Positions 39,744 to 61,836 of a stretch of DNA of 64,000 nucleotides are shown here, one piece after another. The position numbers were made by a program, and so were the translations under genes. How positions within the stretch are numbered: position 1 is the stretch's first letter; every line of letters begins with the position of its first letter. Source of the DNA: Thamnaconus septentrionalis (taxonomy: Eukaryota; Chordata; Actinopteri; Tetraodontiformes; Monacanthidae); contig CM020504.1 of assembly GCA_009823395.1 (NCBI GenBank), positions 24,542,540 through 24,606,539 on the forward strand, in the 5' to 3' direction. A model generated the notes under the pieces. The model had not been told where the DNA came from and did no database searches. It worked only from the letters and a program-made list of their open reading frames with translations.

Positions 39744-42700
39744 ACATGTATATGTATATATACTTATATTATTGTTCCAGTGTTGATACGGAAGCACTAT
39801 ATTATAATTATTGAGACCTTCTAGAGTTGTTTTCTGTTATCTGTGTCTTTCTTTTTTTCCTCTCTTCCTGCTGCCTGCTCTTTTCTTTGACCTTGTATTT
39901 AATTTAGCTCATAAGTTTGTATTTTTATTTGAGTCTCGGGGTAGGTATATATACATTTATACTTCTTCCTACCCCTTTTCGAACATGAGCAATATTATTC
40001 TCTTGTGTATTTCACTGGTGTTTGCTTATTTTATTCTTACCTTGCTGTTTGTTTTTTTTTTTTTTATTTGTGTGTTTTGGTTTTGTTTCCTTTTATTCTT
40101 GTTCCTTCTTTACATGTTCGAAATAAATAAATAAAATAAAATCAAAATCAAACTAAATTGAAAATACAAATGATCTCCATTGATGCCTTTAACAAGACAC
40201 GTTTAGGTCAAGCAAAAAAAAAGTGGAGACTGTAGTTCTGCAGCAAAACCACTAGAAGGTGCTATAAATGACACATTACAGAACTGAAACTCTTCCTGCA
40301 GTCGCTGAGGCCAAAAGTAATAACTAGCATTAATATCGTGTTTGCTGAATAAATTTACTATCAAACTGTTTATACTTTTGTTTATTCTTTTTCCTGTGTG
40401 TGTTTATGTGTTGGCCGACTCTACATGTTACTAATGAGTCACGCAGTTTAAATATTTACCCAGACTGTCTACCGATGTGCTGTTTAATACCTTGTTGAGC
40501 TGCGTCCCATTTTTTTCCTCCCTGCGTCCCGTGGTGTAGTGCAGCAGCAGCGACTTGACGGCTGTCGCCAGGCCCTGCATGGACTTGGGGCTGGGGATCA
40601 GGTTAAAGGGGACAGGAAGTGTCCTTCCCTCTTCAAAATATGAGAACCAGAGTTTGGCGCGGGCAAACTTCCACTCAACGTCGGCGTCATCCTGAGGGTC
40701 GTCGGGGCGCACATGAGAAAAGGAACGAGACGAGAGCACATGAAAGGACGACCGCGGAAGACCAACACGTGACTTGGATGTCTGACGTCTTGGGAGCCGT
40801 CGCGTCTGCGTGGTCTGATGACCAACCTCAATCTCCTGGAAGGAGCTGTTTATCATGGCGATGAGCATGTTGAGCAGCACGATCACCATGGTGACGTTGT
40901 AGACGCCGTACAGCACGTAACCAATGTTCTCGATGAATTTGTGCCCATTGTTGATGACCACGGACCGGACCTCGGACAGTCCGAATATAGCCCAGAACAA
41001 TGTCTTGAAGCTCTCCTCCAGTCTGGAGCGGGAGGGCGTGCGGGAGAAAGTTATTTTAAATATTCAAACAAGTCATTAATCTTCATAAAGAGATGTTAAG
41101 CCGTTCCCAGAGAACAGTGGGCGGACGACAAAAATAGTTGAAAGGCTTCTGTTGGAGCCACTGTTTACGTCGCGGCACCGTCGCCTGCGTTCTATAGATA
41201 GCTCTTGGCAGAAAGTGAGGTCTTTCATTTTATGCAAACATGAACAACAAGTTGCACAGACGTAGCAAAGGCCAAACCTGATCTAAACAGCCTCTCAGTC
41301 TCAAAAATGTATCTTGCAAATACATAAAAAAGATGGACGTGTCTCACGTGGTAAAGGCGTCGTTCTGCTTCGCTCCCAGGTAGTAGGAGTACAAGTTGAA
41401 CATGCCGATCATGAAGGCCAGGAACACCAAGATGAAGATGACCATGAACTTGAAGATGTCTTTGACGGTTCTGCCCAAGGAGATCTGCAGCGGGCCGAAG
41501 CTCTCATTGGCTGGGAGGATGTAAGCGATGCGAGAGAAGCTGAGCACCACGGCCACAGCGTACAGGCCCTCCGACACCAGCTGGGGGTCCGACGGCAGCC
41601 AGGACACACGTGCTACCGGAATACAACCCAGGTCAGATCACTGAGTCCGCAGCAGCCTCAACGGCAGGAGGGGCAGCGAGGAGGAGCAGCCTCACCCAGC
41701 GTGAAGTAGTGAATCTCCGGCGGAAGAGTGATGTTGCTCAGTGTGGCGTAGCGCGTGCGGACGTAAGTCTGCGCCGAGGCGGCGTGTCTCAGCGCCGAGA
41801 AGCGGCAGCTGAAGGAGGCCAGGAAGATCGCCAGCATCCCAAAGTCCAGGAAGTTCCAGGGTTCCAGCAGGTACTCTCCTGGACCCTGGCTCCAAATCTC
41901 CTTCACCTCAGCCCAGATCATACCTGCAGCGGCGCACACACACCAGCTAAGGTAGGTAGCAGTGACAAAATTGCAGTTGCTTTTAAAACAATCTTGTCAT
42001 CAATGTATAAAATCCATTTTCCACACTCGATTCTTCCTGAGTTCAGGGCCCTGGGGGTCAATTAAGAGTTTCCAATTGACCTCACATGCATGGTTTTGGA
42101 GTGGAAGCTGGAGAACCCGAAGAGAACCCAGCAGACACCACACAGAAAGGTCCCAGGCCGAGAATCAAACCCACAACCTTCTTGCTGTGAGGCGGCAGCG
42201 CTGACCACTGCGCCGCTGCGTCGCTCAACGTTTAAAATGCAAAAGTAGATGATTTACGAGGCTCCACCCACATCCAGAACGCTCACCCATGACCCAGGAA
42301 ATGATGAGGATCTCCATCCACGTGAAAGGTGTTGTGGTGGTGCGGTGGAGCAGCAGGGGCTCCGGTGGCGGCCCCCCGTGGAGCTGCTGGTGATGGTGGT
42401 GGGTCATGTTGGCCAGCAGGGTGGTGCCGGCGAATCGGTCGGCGGCGTTGAGAATCAGAAGCCCCAAGAAGATCGTGAAAGACGAGGCGTGGGCCACAAA
42501 CTTCATGAAGGGGCTGCGGATCACTTTCCCCACCTGGGTGAGGAGGAGATAAAGAGAAAAGACTGTAGGATGAAAAGCCAGTGAAGCTCTCGCTGGGATT
42601 TACTGAAGACACAATAGATGCCCACCCTGCTGCAGGGCGCGACCAAGTAGGCCAGAGCCAGGACCGGCAGCCCCATGGCCACAGCCAGCACCACCAGCAG

Positions 42701-45700
42701 CTTGATGGCAGTGGTCTGCTGCCTCAGGCCCGGCAGGTTCTCGTACCAGATGCTCAGGAGCTGCTGCTGGCAGTTGGGATGAGCCACGAACTGAACGAAG
42801 GACAAAGTGGAGAGAAAGAAGGTGACAAGACTGTGTGGTCTGTCTGGAGAAACACAGCGGCGAAGTCAGACTTCCTTCCAGCAACATGACGTCACGTTGT
42901 TGAATTGGACAGTCTTTTTATCAAACACTCATACAGCAATGAATCCCTTCATCTCTTTATTCTCATCTTTATCATTTACTCTTGCGTTTTATGTATTGAT
43001 GACAAGTTTGATTTGGCAATTTTTATCTTTTGAGTTCTCTCGCTACCACAATGACGACGTGTGGTTTAGCTTCTTCTCCACACCTGTTCCTTATCACCGC
43101 TGTTGGCCCCGCTGTTTTTTCTGGTTCTTATCCCTTCTTTTGTCTCAGTCTAACCTTTTTGAGTTCATACTTGATGGCCAGTTTGAGCCTGGTCAGGGAG
43201 GGCCGACCCGGTGGGTCGTAGCTGTCCTCGGAGTCGGTGTCTCCGTTCATGATGGCCTCCACCTCCTGAGTGCTGCGACACAGGTCCAGGAGGCCCACCA
43301 CGTAGTCCTTGCACTGGCTGGACAGACAGCAGTACTCGTTCTGTCAACGCAGCGAGTCGACACCTTTTTGTCAGCAGGGCTTAAAGTGACTTTGTAAGCG
43401 TCCTCTCTGGGACGTACGATACGCGGGACGGCACCTTGAATTCTTTCTCAATGTCGGCCAGCATGGCCAGCTCGTTGCTGAGCTCCAGGGCTGCCAGCAC
43501 GGGGTCCTCGTTGGACAGGGAGAGGTAGGCCGGACTGGCCAGACCCCTGTAGGCGTTGATCCGGGATCTGGAGTGGCTGAACGAGTCAAACTGCTGCTGG
43601 TAGTTGCAGGAGTCGCAGCCGCAGAAGTAGTCGTGGGGCGGGTGGATGCGGGCTCCCTTGCTCAGCAGGGTGTGAACGATCTCGTACTCCTGGCAGTGCG
43701 CCGCCAGGATCAGAGGGGTGACGTCGTGAGAGAACCTGCGCAAATGGGACTCTCGCCGTTGAAGACTCGCTTTGGTTCGACTGACAGTCCCAACAGTTGG
43801 AAAGAGCTACTTGTGCCATTTGCCACGTCAGTGCTGCGATCATTCTGATCTGAGAGGACACCCCGCCCAGCGTCTTACCTCGTCCCGTCCTCGTCGTATG
43901 CGTAGAAGTCGTCCAACATGTCTGCCTGGGCGGGACTGGCAGTGAGGCGACGGGCGTCCCTGAACTCTGGGTGGGACAGCAGGGCCTCCGTGATGCGAAT
44001 GTAGCCTTTACCTGCAACCAACACCAAGAAACATGAAAGAAACCTCAACGCTAAGTATACTTTTTGGGTTTTTTTTTGGTCATCTTGAAGATTTCACTGT
44101 GTTTAGTTGCTTCATCCCTGTCTTAGTGAAGGACAGCGTTGTTTCCATGATATAATGGGCTTTGCATATATATTTTTTTTAAATCATGTGTTCTTTAGTC
44201 CAGAGTCTGGTGCAAACTATGCCTGTTCCAACAAAGCAGAGGGGCAAACAATTAGTTTCACCTTGGTTACCTACATTAATGCACCAATCAGACCTGTGCA
44301 AGATGGATGGATGGATGGATGGATGGATGGATGGATGGATGGATGGATGGATGGACTTTATTGATCCCAAATTGGGAAACTACACTATTGCAGCACTTAA
44401 AAGCAGTACAAAAACAAACTATACTGTAGTGACAAAAACACTCAAAATCAATCTATGTACAAAAACCAAAGCAGATGTGCAAAAGACAAATTGTGCAGGG
44501 GCAGCGATCAGCAAGCTTTCCTGAACCATTGGTGCATTATTTGCCCATGAGTCCAGGGAAAATGTCCAGAATGCTCTCTGTCACACAGCAGGGAAACGTT
44601 GGTTGCACTAAATAGTCAAAAAAATCTAAATAGTTGCACTAAATTTGGCTTAATAGTCCAACAGGGTATTGCACCTTTGTAGTAAAATTGCATGTGGCCC
44701 ACAGACCGAAGCACTTTTACATTTCACTGCACATCCTATGAGCATGTGACAAATACAATTCTTGGATCTCTTGAATCTGTCTGATATCTATCACTCAAAA
44801 CCGGTCTGATTATTAATACGTCATTTGACCTTTGGCCCCTGCAGAGACGTGGGCTTGGCCCTGAGGTAGCACGCTGACAGATGCACAGGTCTTACTGATG
44901 GATAAGAGCAGGGCGTCACCCACTCGCGACAGGTCGGCGCGGCCCAGCAGCAGCTCGGTCACCTCCAGGTGCTCGTTGGCCACGGCCAGCTGCAAGGCAT
45001 TCTGGCCCATGTAGTCCACGGCGTTGATGTTGAGGTTGGGCACGTGCAGCAGCATGCGCCTCACCTCCGGTATGTTGCCGTACTCGGCGGCCTCCAGGAA
45101 GCGCTGCTCCACCTCCGACAGGTTGACCGAGGGAGCGGAGAACATGTAGGCGGGGCCTCGCGGCGCCTGCCGTCGCTTGAGAGCGCAGACGCGGGCCAAG
45201 AGGTGGCGCTCCGAGCTGCTGTGGCTGCCAGACAGAGAGGAAACATAAACACTGCGTTGTATACACTCCGGCCGCTCGCTAACTCAAACACAGCGCACGG
45301 ACGCTGGTGGAAGAAGGCGCCCTGCGTCTTCTTTCATCCGGCCGACGTCCGCGGCACGGAAATGTGTTTTATCTTGGCTCAGGATTGGGTGATGGGGGTT
45401 AATCATTAGTAGGAGCTTCAGCGCCTCAGCGCCCCTCGTCTGCCACTGTCTGTGGTCAGCTACAATAGTGGGATTCATTTAAATAAATAATGTAAAATAA
45501 TCAAATAAATAATGTAAAATAAAATAACTCGTCGCTGGGCCATGCAGCAAAATGCCTCATCAGTGTCAAAGTCAAGCTGGAGTTGCACCATTAATGGACC
45601 AGTTGCTGAAACTTTGCCCCAAATTCATACACTAGCGGTCAAGAGTTTGGACAAACATTTTTATTCTTCTACACTGTAGATACACACTGAAGACATCAAA

Positions 45701-46395
45701 TATATGAGCAAGATATGTGGATTAATGTGGCAAAAGAAAGAAAAAGTGTTGAATACCTAAATATGTTTTGTTATATATATTTGATATGAAGGCTGGCTAT
45801 GCTATATCATCTAAAATCACACTTTTTTGTTAAATACAAATTCCGTTTGTGTTCATTCATAGTTTTGACGCCTTGAGTGACAATCTACAATGTCAACAGT
45901 CATGAAAATGAAAGAAAGACCATTAAATCAGAGGTCTGTGTCCAAACAGGAGCACCCAACAAATAGAAACGGCTAAACACATGCAAGACAAATTCTAAAT
46001 TCAGATTTGATTCTTTGAAGCTCGACCGAATGAATGGAAACAAAGCGTGAAACCTTCCTCAGCTGTTGCCTGTGGAAGAGAAGAATCCACTCCTCAGTCG
46101 CAACTTTGCGTTGACATGTGATTCATAGAGAGACAAAAGGAGTTCTCTAGAGTTCCACACGACTAACTTCTGATCTGCCAATCTTCTCTTTAAACCTGAC
46201 CTCACAGCCGGCCGTGCGGGCGCCGAGAGTGAGTGAGTGAGTGACGTACCCGAGGCATCGTCCGGAGCAGCAGTTCTCCTCGCCAAAGTCGTCAGACAGC
46301 AGCAGGTTGTCGCGGCTGCGGGCCTTGGGGCTGTCGCCGGCGCCCCCAACCGCACGCCGGCTGTCGGCGGGAGCCGCCGCCAGTCGCTGGTTCAT
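39211..46395 (-). CDS. trpc6: Short transient receptor potential channel 6
   Basis: 14 coding exons on the minus strand, all in frame: 46395-46250, 45224-44896, 44011-43879, 43735-43435, 43340-43155, 42790-42626, 42533-42287, 41923-41696, 41612-41348, 41022-40827, 40691-40491, 39674-39615, 39520-39445 and 39338-39211. The product is 886 residues (human 931). Order: a short Ser/Gly-rich N-terminus with [15 protein letters not shown]; four ankyrin repeats ([21 protein letters not shown]); the TRP_2 region; six membrane segments; the pore with the TRPC LFW triplet at 675-677; the TRP box [10 protein letters not shown] (about 738-747); the calmodulin/IP3-receptor-binding [11 protein letters not shown] (from about 820); and a coiled coil [20 protein letters not shown]. 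It forms diacylglycerol-gated non-selective cation channels in the plasma membrane. TRPC3/6/7 are close relatives, and the arhgap42-angptl5-yap1 neighbourhood decides for TRPC6. A His run (HHHH) and extra residues sit in the S2-S3 region. Confidence 0.93.
39695..39740. repeat. (ATT)n microsatellite in trpc6 intron
   Basis: Pure ATT array 20 bp upstream (on the minus strand) of the exon at 39674-39615, so it lies in the polypyrimidine/branch-point region. Confidence 0.95.
39825..40145 (+). mobile_element. LINE-type 3' end (T-rich, TTCGAA motifs, AATAAA tail)
   Basis: A pyrimidine-rich stretch contains CTACCCCTTTTCGAACATG and ends ACATGTTCGAAATAAATAAA. Paired TTCGAA motifs and an AATAAA-rich tail are a frequent fish LINE 3' UTR layout. 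The open frame through it is hydrophobic by base composition only. Confidence 0.4.
42035..42230 (+). mobile_element. Dispersed SINE/LINE-end repeat, 3' part
   Basis: Has TTCCAATTGACCTCACATGC, AGCTGGAGAACCCGAAGAGA, ACCTTCTTGCTGTGAGGCGG and TGACCACTGCGCCGCTGCG, the same order as the family copy at 26021-26445. It lies in a trpc6 intron. Confidence 0.65.
44304..44800 (-). mobile_element. LINE 3' end with (CCAT)n tail in trpc6 intron 2
   Basis: On the minus strand the element runs to AGTTTCCCAATTTGGGATCA, ATAAAGTCCATCC and then a (CCAT)n tail of about 52 bp (44304-44355). The TTTCCC-GGGATCAATAAAG ending is shared with the SINE at 49266-49427. The upstream part contains CAGTGAAATGTAAAAGTGCT. No ORF is left. 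The insertion is within the intron between exons 2 and 3. Confidence 0.6.
45630..45950 (+). mobile_element. Tc1/mariner-like MITE, copy B
   Basis: Begins after TA at 45628-45629 with CACTAGCGGTCAAGAGTTTG. It shares GACATCAAATATATGAGCAA and ATAGTTTTGACGCC with copy A. The right end stops at GTCCAAAC, so the 3' inverted repeat is partly lost. It lies in trpc6 intron 1. Confidence 0.65.
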
Positions 46396-46440
46396 GGTGG
46401 AGGTGATGCACAGCTGCTCCAGGTCCTTATGAGCCAGTAA

Positions 46441-47035
46441 TCATGCGTGTGCCAGGACTCTCTCTCTCTGGCTCTCTCTCTATCTCCCTCCCTCGCTCTC
46501 TCTCTCGCTCGCTCTCTTCCTCTCTCTCTCTCTCTCTCTCTCCCTCCCTGCTTGAGAAAGAATGCACCCTGGGTCCCACAATGCGTATATTTACTGGACA
46601 CGTTGAACTCTACAGATGTGGAGGGCAGCTCCAGTGTTATGACTGGACACACGGATGGTTGCTGGTGATAAACGTCTATTTCTGACAAAAGGTCTCTCGG
46701 CTGAATATAGACTCGTCCATAAATAGCCTGTGGAGTGAGCGCTGAGTTTATCATAAAGCTGAGAAACAATAAAACGCAGAAGCTCCGCCGCCGCCGACAA
46801 TCAACTGGCGTTGATCCCCCGGGTGTGCGTGTGCGTGTGCGTGCGTGTGTGTGTGTGTGTGTGTGTGTGGGGCGACAGGGACCCCAGAGTGCGTGTGTGC
46901 AGGAGTAACTGATGGCTGATGAACAGCAGATGAGATTCCTCAGGGTTTAAATTCCCAGCAGACTTTGCTTCCTGTGAGCTCCCACTCTTCAGTCATCCTC
47001 CACCAGTGTGGGAAAACCACTTCCCACTTTCCACG

Positions 47036-47081
<46 letters not shown>

Positions 47082-47162
47082 CACGCGTGATGTACACAGT
47101 GGGAGATTCATTTTTGACGCGCAGGAAAGTGTAATTTTAAAAATCAACAGTAAAAATGATTA

Positions 47163-47198
<36 letters not shown>

Positions 47199-47983
47199 TA
47201 TCAATGTTTCCAGTGGCACGTTGTGTTGCTACTGAGTGCTAACAGTTATATCAAGTGAAATTCATATTCCAAACTTATGAAAATCCGAGTTAGCGCGGCC
47301 GGTGGCGGCGGTGAGAATTGCCTTTTAAGGTTGTGTTTGCTGAAGATTATAGAGCCACTTTGAACGCCGGTGACGCAACAGCGGCACATTTCATGGGGAG
47401 GATGGCAGTGTGGAGGGGCGTGAGCCGAGCAGAGGATTCCTCCCGGGAACAGGACAGGCACAGGATGAGCTGGATGTAAACAGAGTGAACCCGGACATGC
47501 ACTCTCCTGCTGGAGATAAGTGCGAGAGGGCAGCACCTCCGCAGACCTTTCCTGTCCGCGCGTGGCTGGATTCCACCCTGAGCGAGCGGCGCAGACCACA
47601 CAGAGAGCCGCAGCTCCTCTGGTGCTATCATCCAAATCAGCTGCACTGAAAGAACACATGAAAGCCTGGGCGTGCACACACACGCACCCACGCACACACA
47701 CACACACACACACACACTTCAGTGTTGTCATAGAACAGTATAAATAAAGTCTGACATTAAGAGCAAACAATTTCAGCGCATCCGCATTTAGCCCATCGTG
47801 AGGTGATTTGATAATATACTGTATATGTATGTGTACATCTATATTTATATTTACATATATTTCTGTGTAAGTGGAAATATATATGAATGTACTGTATGTA
47901 TGTATGTATGTACATATATATACAGTATCTATATATATGTATATATATATATAGATAGATACTATATATATATGTATACTGTT

Positions 47984-48016
<33 letters not shown>

Positions 48017-48190
48017 TAAATTTAAAGGAAATACAATACTGTGAGCAGAATAATTTTTTTGGTGGTCGTATTCTAAAATGTAGCATCCCAGTTTAATTCA
48101 GGTCAAATTGTCTCTTTTTCCCAACTGCTCCAATCTCCTCCACAGTCCTGCAAAGGTCGCCGGTCAAATCAATAAAGAATAGAAGCAGGT
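46441..48190. other. Spacer between trpc6 and angptl5
   Basis: No gene seen. It contains (CT)n near 46459-46550, (GT)n at 46826-46870, (CA)n at 47037-47079, 47168-47194 and 47678-47716, and a TA/TATG-rich stretch at 47815-48015. The trpc6 promoter and 5' UTR are expected near 46.4-46.8 kb. Confidence 0.55.
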
Positions 48191-48204
48191 CAACTCATCC
48201 TGAT

Positions 48205-48210
48205 TTTATT
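48205..48210 (-). terminator. Poly(A) signal of angptl5
   Basis: AATAAA on the minus strand about 145 bp after the angptl5 stop codon. Confidence 0.55.
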
Positions 48211-48352
48211 GTAGAGAAAATGATCAGAAAGGCAGTGAGTGTCTAAAATCATTCATCCTGCCTTCCGTTCCCTACTGTTTTACCAAAGAAGCCGCAATGC
48301 ACTTCCTTTTCTTTTCTTCCTCCATTCCTCCACGGCCACCCTCTCCTCTTCC

Positions 48353-51192
<2,840 letters not shown>

Positions 51193-54100
51193 CTAAGTGT
51201 GACCAGATTTTATTTATTTTTTTCTAGTAGCGCAAACACAAAATAGTTGAGCAGCCTCCAAATCCAAGTCTGAAGCCTCTTCCACTATCAGAAATTCAAT
51301 CTCGCCTGGGATCAACAGAGTTTTGAGTCGGACATCCTGGAGTCTCAGCAGCTGGCTGCTCACACACAGTGCAATATCCTGCCTCTAAAGCCAGCAAACA
51401 CTCCTATCCTCATGTATTTTACCAGTACATTTTATTGAATTCTTCCCCCACAATATAAAATATTTTACATTCTAGTCCAAGGAAAAAATAAATAAATAAT
51501 GCAATTTAATTCCATGGAAACAAAAAAGTTTTTTGTTAATTTTGGTAGTAATTTAAAAGGCATATGCAAAAAAAAATAAAAAATTTAAATCACTTTTTTT
51601 CTTTTTCACTCCACATTATACAGCTTTATGATCACCACCCAACACACACTCTCTTATCTCTTCCCCCTGTCTAACAGTGGACGTCCAGCCAAGGCTGGAC
51701 AAGATGAGAACAGTCATGCCACGGCATCATACATACTGTGGAGGGCAGCAGGCGAGGCAGGAGCAGCAGGAGGACAGCTGTTGTCCACATCGTGTCTCAC
51801 TCTCACTGACTGCTTCCTCCTGCGCCGAGTGAGAGGAGGAGGCTCCGTCGCCAGCGTCCACCCCTTCATTTAACGCTCCGCTTTTCCACAGCGTCTGCGC
51901 TTTTGCCCCTCGCACGTCCATCTTTCCGCCTCTCGTCTACCTTTGCTCCCTCTGACCCGCCTCCAGTGCTCCCTAATGCACCCTGTAAACTCCCATGACA
52001 GCATCCTCTAAAGGTTTCGCTGATAAACGACGGAATATGTTTCTGACAATTAGTGCCTCACACACACACGTGAGCACACACACACACACACACACAAACA
52101 TGCATCCCTCTATTTTACGGGTTACATCCTGTCGGCCAGAATTAAAAACAGATGCTACGATGGAAACGTGCAGCAGAAACAACCTTCTTCCATGCTGCTC
52201 ACGTCCTCGCAGGGAGCTCCAGCTGAGCGGCTGAGTGCGGCCACTGCACCAGTGTCGGCGTCCCAGCCTCTCTCTCTATCTCGGTCCATTGACTCACACA
52301 CCTACAAAGCAGCTTCCTGCCGCCTCAGACCAATTACCCCCGTTAACTGGGCAGCACAGAGCAGTAAGGAAAAGTGAAAAGTGATAAAGGGCAACGGCGC
52401 ATTCCAGGTGGGGTCCAGCTGCAGAAAGCCGCCCTGTTTCTTCCCCTGGAAAAAGTCTGCTGGGAAGGCCAATGGAAGGTTTTGTCTCTGTTGCCTTTAC
52501 AGCCACGGTCAGCAGGAGGAATGTGCAAAGCCTGTTCCGCAGCCCCGAGGCCCCCTCACATCTGTCCTATGTTACACACGTTCAAAAGTCTAACGTATGG
52601 GAACTACAGACCGGGGCACCGAGGAAATGTTTCCCCTGTTTAATGTCAAGCTATGATGTGTAAAAGACAGCAATAGTTTAATAAAGAGGCTTCACGTGGC
52701 TGCATTTGGGCAGGAGCCATTATGTTGAAGGTGTGTGTGTGGGGGGGGGGGCACAAAGCAGTTAGCAGTGATTACTATATGAATCTAAAACTGTTGAATA
52801 AGCTCACCTTCTCACCCTGTGCAGGATGTTTATCAGAACTTTTAACTTGGAAACCATCACTTTATAGATTCTCACTTTTAAATGAAGTGAATGCATCAGA
52901 TTATGTTGTGATTAAAACGCATGTTTGGCTTTAGTTCAGCTGCATACTATATATTTTACATAATGTTTCTGTCTCTAAAAAATAGTATCCGGGATTCTTA
53001 ACTAACCAGCATAGGACAATGTGTTTCAACAGACTCCTGTTGGGTCACCTGTGCTGCCTCCTCTGTGGCCTAACAGCTTCTCTAACTGGAGGCCTCGGGT
53101 TCACCAGCTGATCTGACTTTGAGCTGGCTCCAGCTGCTGGCCCTGGTTAACCACAAAGTGGTTTGGACTGTGTGCTGACTGAGAAACAACGGAGAAAAAA
53201 AAAAAAATCAGTAAGATGTTCCAGGTGTTGAGGTCTGACAGTGCCATCTACAGTGTCTTCATCTGTACTACAGTACACCAATGTGTTTTTTGTTGGTCAC
53301 ATTCATGTACTGTATGTATCTTTGTATGTCCTCAAAAACAGGAAGTGTCATGGAGGGGAATGTATTATTAAATGTGCATCACAAATAACCCTAAAGTCAG
53401 AACATGTTGGAGGAAAACACAAGTGTATGTTTCACAGCAATGCTTTATTTTCCGACAAAAGAGGGTTTTGGCATTGGAGTTTTAAAGAAACGTTCTGATT
53501 TGCTTTAGGATTTATTTTTTTTAAGTTATAGCCATCGCTGCACAAATAAATTTCAGAGAGGTCATTTATTTTTGTGTTTGGTTATTTATAGACAGAGCCG
53601 CAGCGATAGACCAGCCCTGGAACAGAGGAAGCCATCACTCCATTGAAGACCTCAATTGAAATTGTAAAGTTTCTTTCTTCTTATTAGAGTTCCGTCGCCT
53701 GTTTCGGCCAAAATTTGACCCCCCTGCAAATGCTCCAAAAATTTCATCAAATGTGAGAGAAAATTGTAACATTCTGCTCTATAACGCCCCCTAAAGGCAC
53801 CCCCCAAAAAACTTAAATGGGACAAAAACAAAACACGTGTTTGTCTCATCAAGGCCTATATTTCATTTGCTCCGACCTCGACAAACCAGAAGTGCACTAT
53901 TGACATTTGTTTTCTTTTCTTTTAAAGCGTAGACGTTGGTGGAAATGAAAATGTAGTATTACACAGACAAGACCTTGGTGATTAAAACTAATTTAAAAAG
54001 TTGCAAGACCCTTACAGTTTTCATTTTATGGCCCTTAACAGTCAGAATACACTCAAAATCGCGACACTACAAAACTGAAATGGCCCAATTGGCCACTAGG

Positions 54101-54723
54101 AAGGTTGTAGAGAATTTGCTCTGACCTTTGACCTCCGACAAACCAGAAGTGCCCAATATTCACGATAGTTATTAACAACTTTGAAAGTTTTATAATTGAA
54201 TGAATTTACGGTGGATGGGAGTGAGTCACCTGTGCGCACTGATTATTTCCCTCCTGTCTACATTTTGAGCCCCGTCCACAATGTGCACACAGTCAGCTGG
54301 GATCCGGTCGGCGCCGCAGCGCGCATGTTTTCCACTAGAGGGCAGCATGCCGCGGCAGCGTGCGCACGGACAAACAGGCTCCGGCTGGGGTTGGCCTCAT
54401 CAGGGGCGGATGTTTTCTCAGAGCAACTTCCCAAAGTCCCCTCCCCGACTCCCCAACCCCCACGCCACACTTAGAACAGCCAGCAGAGGACTCTTACTTC
54501 TTTCTTTTTAAAGACCCACAAACTCAGTTGCCTCGAGAGTTGTGTTTCTGTCATCTCGTGCCAAGACTTTTGACATTTGAGCCGCGCGCGGACGCGCCCG
54601 AAGGGCCAAAAGTTGCGAGCGCAGTGATTTAAATGCCCTCGCCGGGACTCAATGTACACGCGTTTGGATCAAAAAACGCCACTTTCATATCAGAGTTGAG
54701 ATTGTTGTGTTTTTCCAGGCTGC

Positions 54724-54725
<2 letters not shown>

Positions 54726-54777
<52 letters not shown>
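54726..54777. repeat. (GT)n microsatellite upstream of yap1
   Basis: Pure GT array of about 50 bp ending in GCGCGC. Confidence 0.95.
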
Positions 54778-54782
<5 letters not shown>

Positions 54783-55185
54783 CTGCGGAGTGAAATATTT
54801 GCCCCTTGCTGCAACTGCGGCGGCTTTAAAGCCTGCAACCCCGCCCCTCCAGCAGGCAGCACTATCACATGAATCTGGACGGAGCAGTGGACGTGAAAAA
54901 AAGAAAAAAAGAAAAAAAAGAAAAAAGTTCTGGAGGTCTCCGCTACGGCACTTTCTTTCCCCCGCTCTGCCCCGAGTTCCTGCCTCGATCTGACGGCTTT
55001 TTCTCCAGGAAAGTTTGCATCGGAAGTCAAACTCTCCCTGCGGGTTTGCTTTGTCCCGCCGCGGCTGTGATTCCTGGAGTGCTTTTGGTTTTTTTGGTTT
55101 TGTTTTTTTTTTTTTTTTTTTTTCCCCACACCCTGCAGGAGGAATACGGAGAAAGAGGGAGCGAGTGTGTGTGAGTGTGACTCTA

Positions 55186-55187
<2 letters not shown>

Positions 55188-55239
<52 letters not shown>
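55188..55239. repeat. (GT)n microsatellite upstream of yap1
   Basis: Pure GT array of about 52 bp, followed by a G-run. Confidence 0.95.
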
Positions 55240-55241
<2 letters not shown>

Positions 55242-55459
55242 GGGGGGGCGGTCTGGCTGCTTGAAGGTATGTGGGAGGCATGTAACGTGCTGTGCGCCGC
55301 TTGCGCTGATTTAGCGCCCGCGATTCGCGTTGCGCGAGGCGCAGTAAAGACTCGGTACCGCCCGGCTGGTCGGCCCGCTCGCGACCTCGCTGTCCGGGCT
55401 CGAGCGACTCCCGGGATGTCCCGACTGGAAACGCGGACGCGCAAGGACACACTCACTCA

Positions 55460-55460
<1 letters not shown>

Positions 55461-55517
<57 letters not shown>
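55461..55517. repeat. (CA)n microsatellite upstream of yap1
   Basis: Pure CA array of about 56 bp, complementary in sequence to the (GT)n at 55188-55239. Confidence 0.95.
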
Positions 55518-55522
<5 letters not shown>

Positions 55523-55614
55523 TTCAGAAGGGGAGTGTGGGGGGGTGGAGTAGAGGAGGTGGGGGGAGGGGGTGCAAGTGTAAACAAATTCGATCGCAAC
55601 GCGTCGCATCGTAG

Positions 55615-61836
<6,222 letters not shown>

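Noticed and set aside
51727..51921. 64-codon minus-strand frame upstream of angptl5 as a first exon
   Set aside because: It lacks a hydrophobic signal sequence and no suitable donor joins it to the exon at 51192 in phase.
54629..55456. 275-codon minus-strand frame with TH repeats
   Set aside because: It spans two dinucleotide arrays and T-runs in the yap1 upstream region. The sequence is repeat translation without domain signal.
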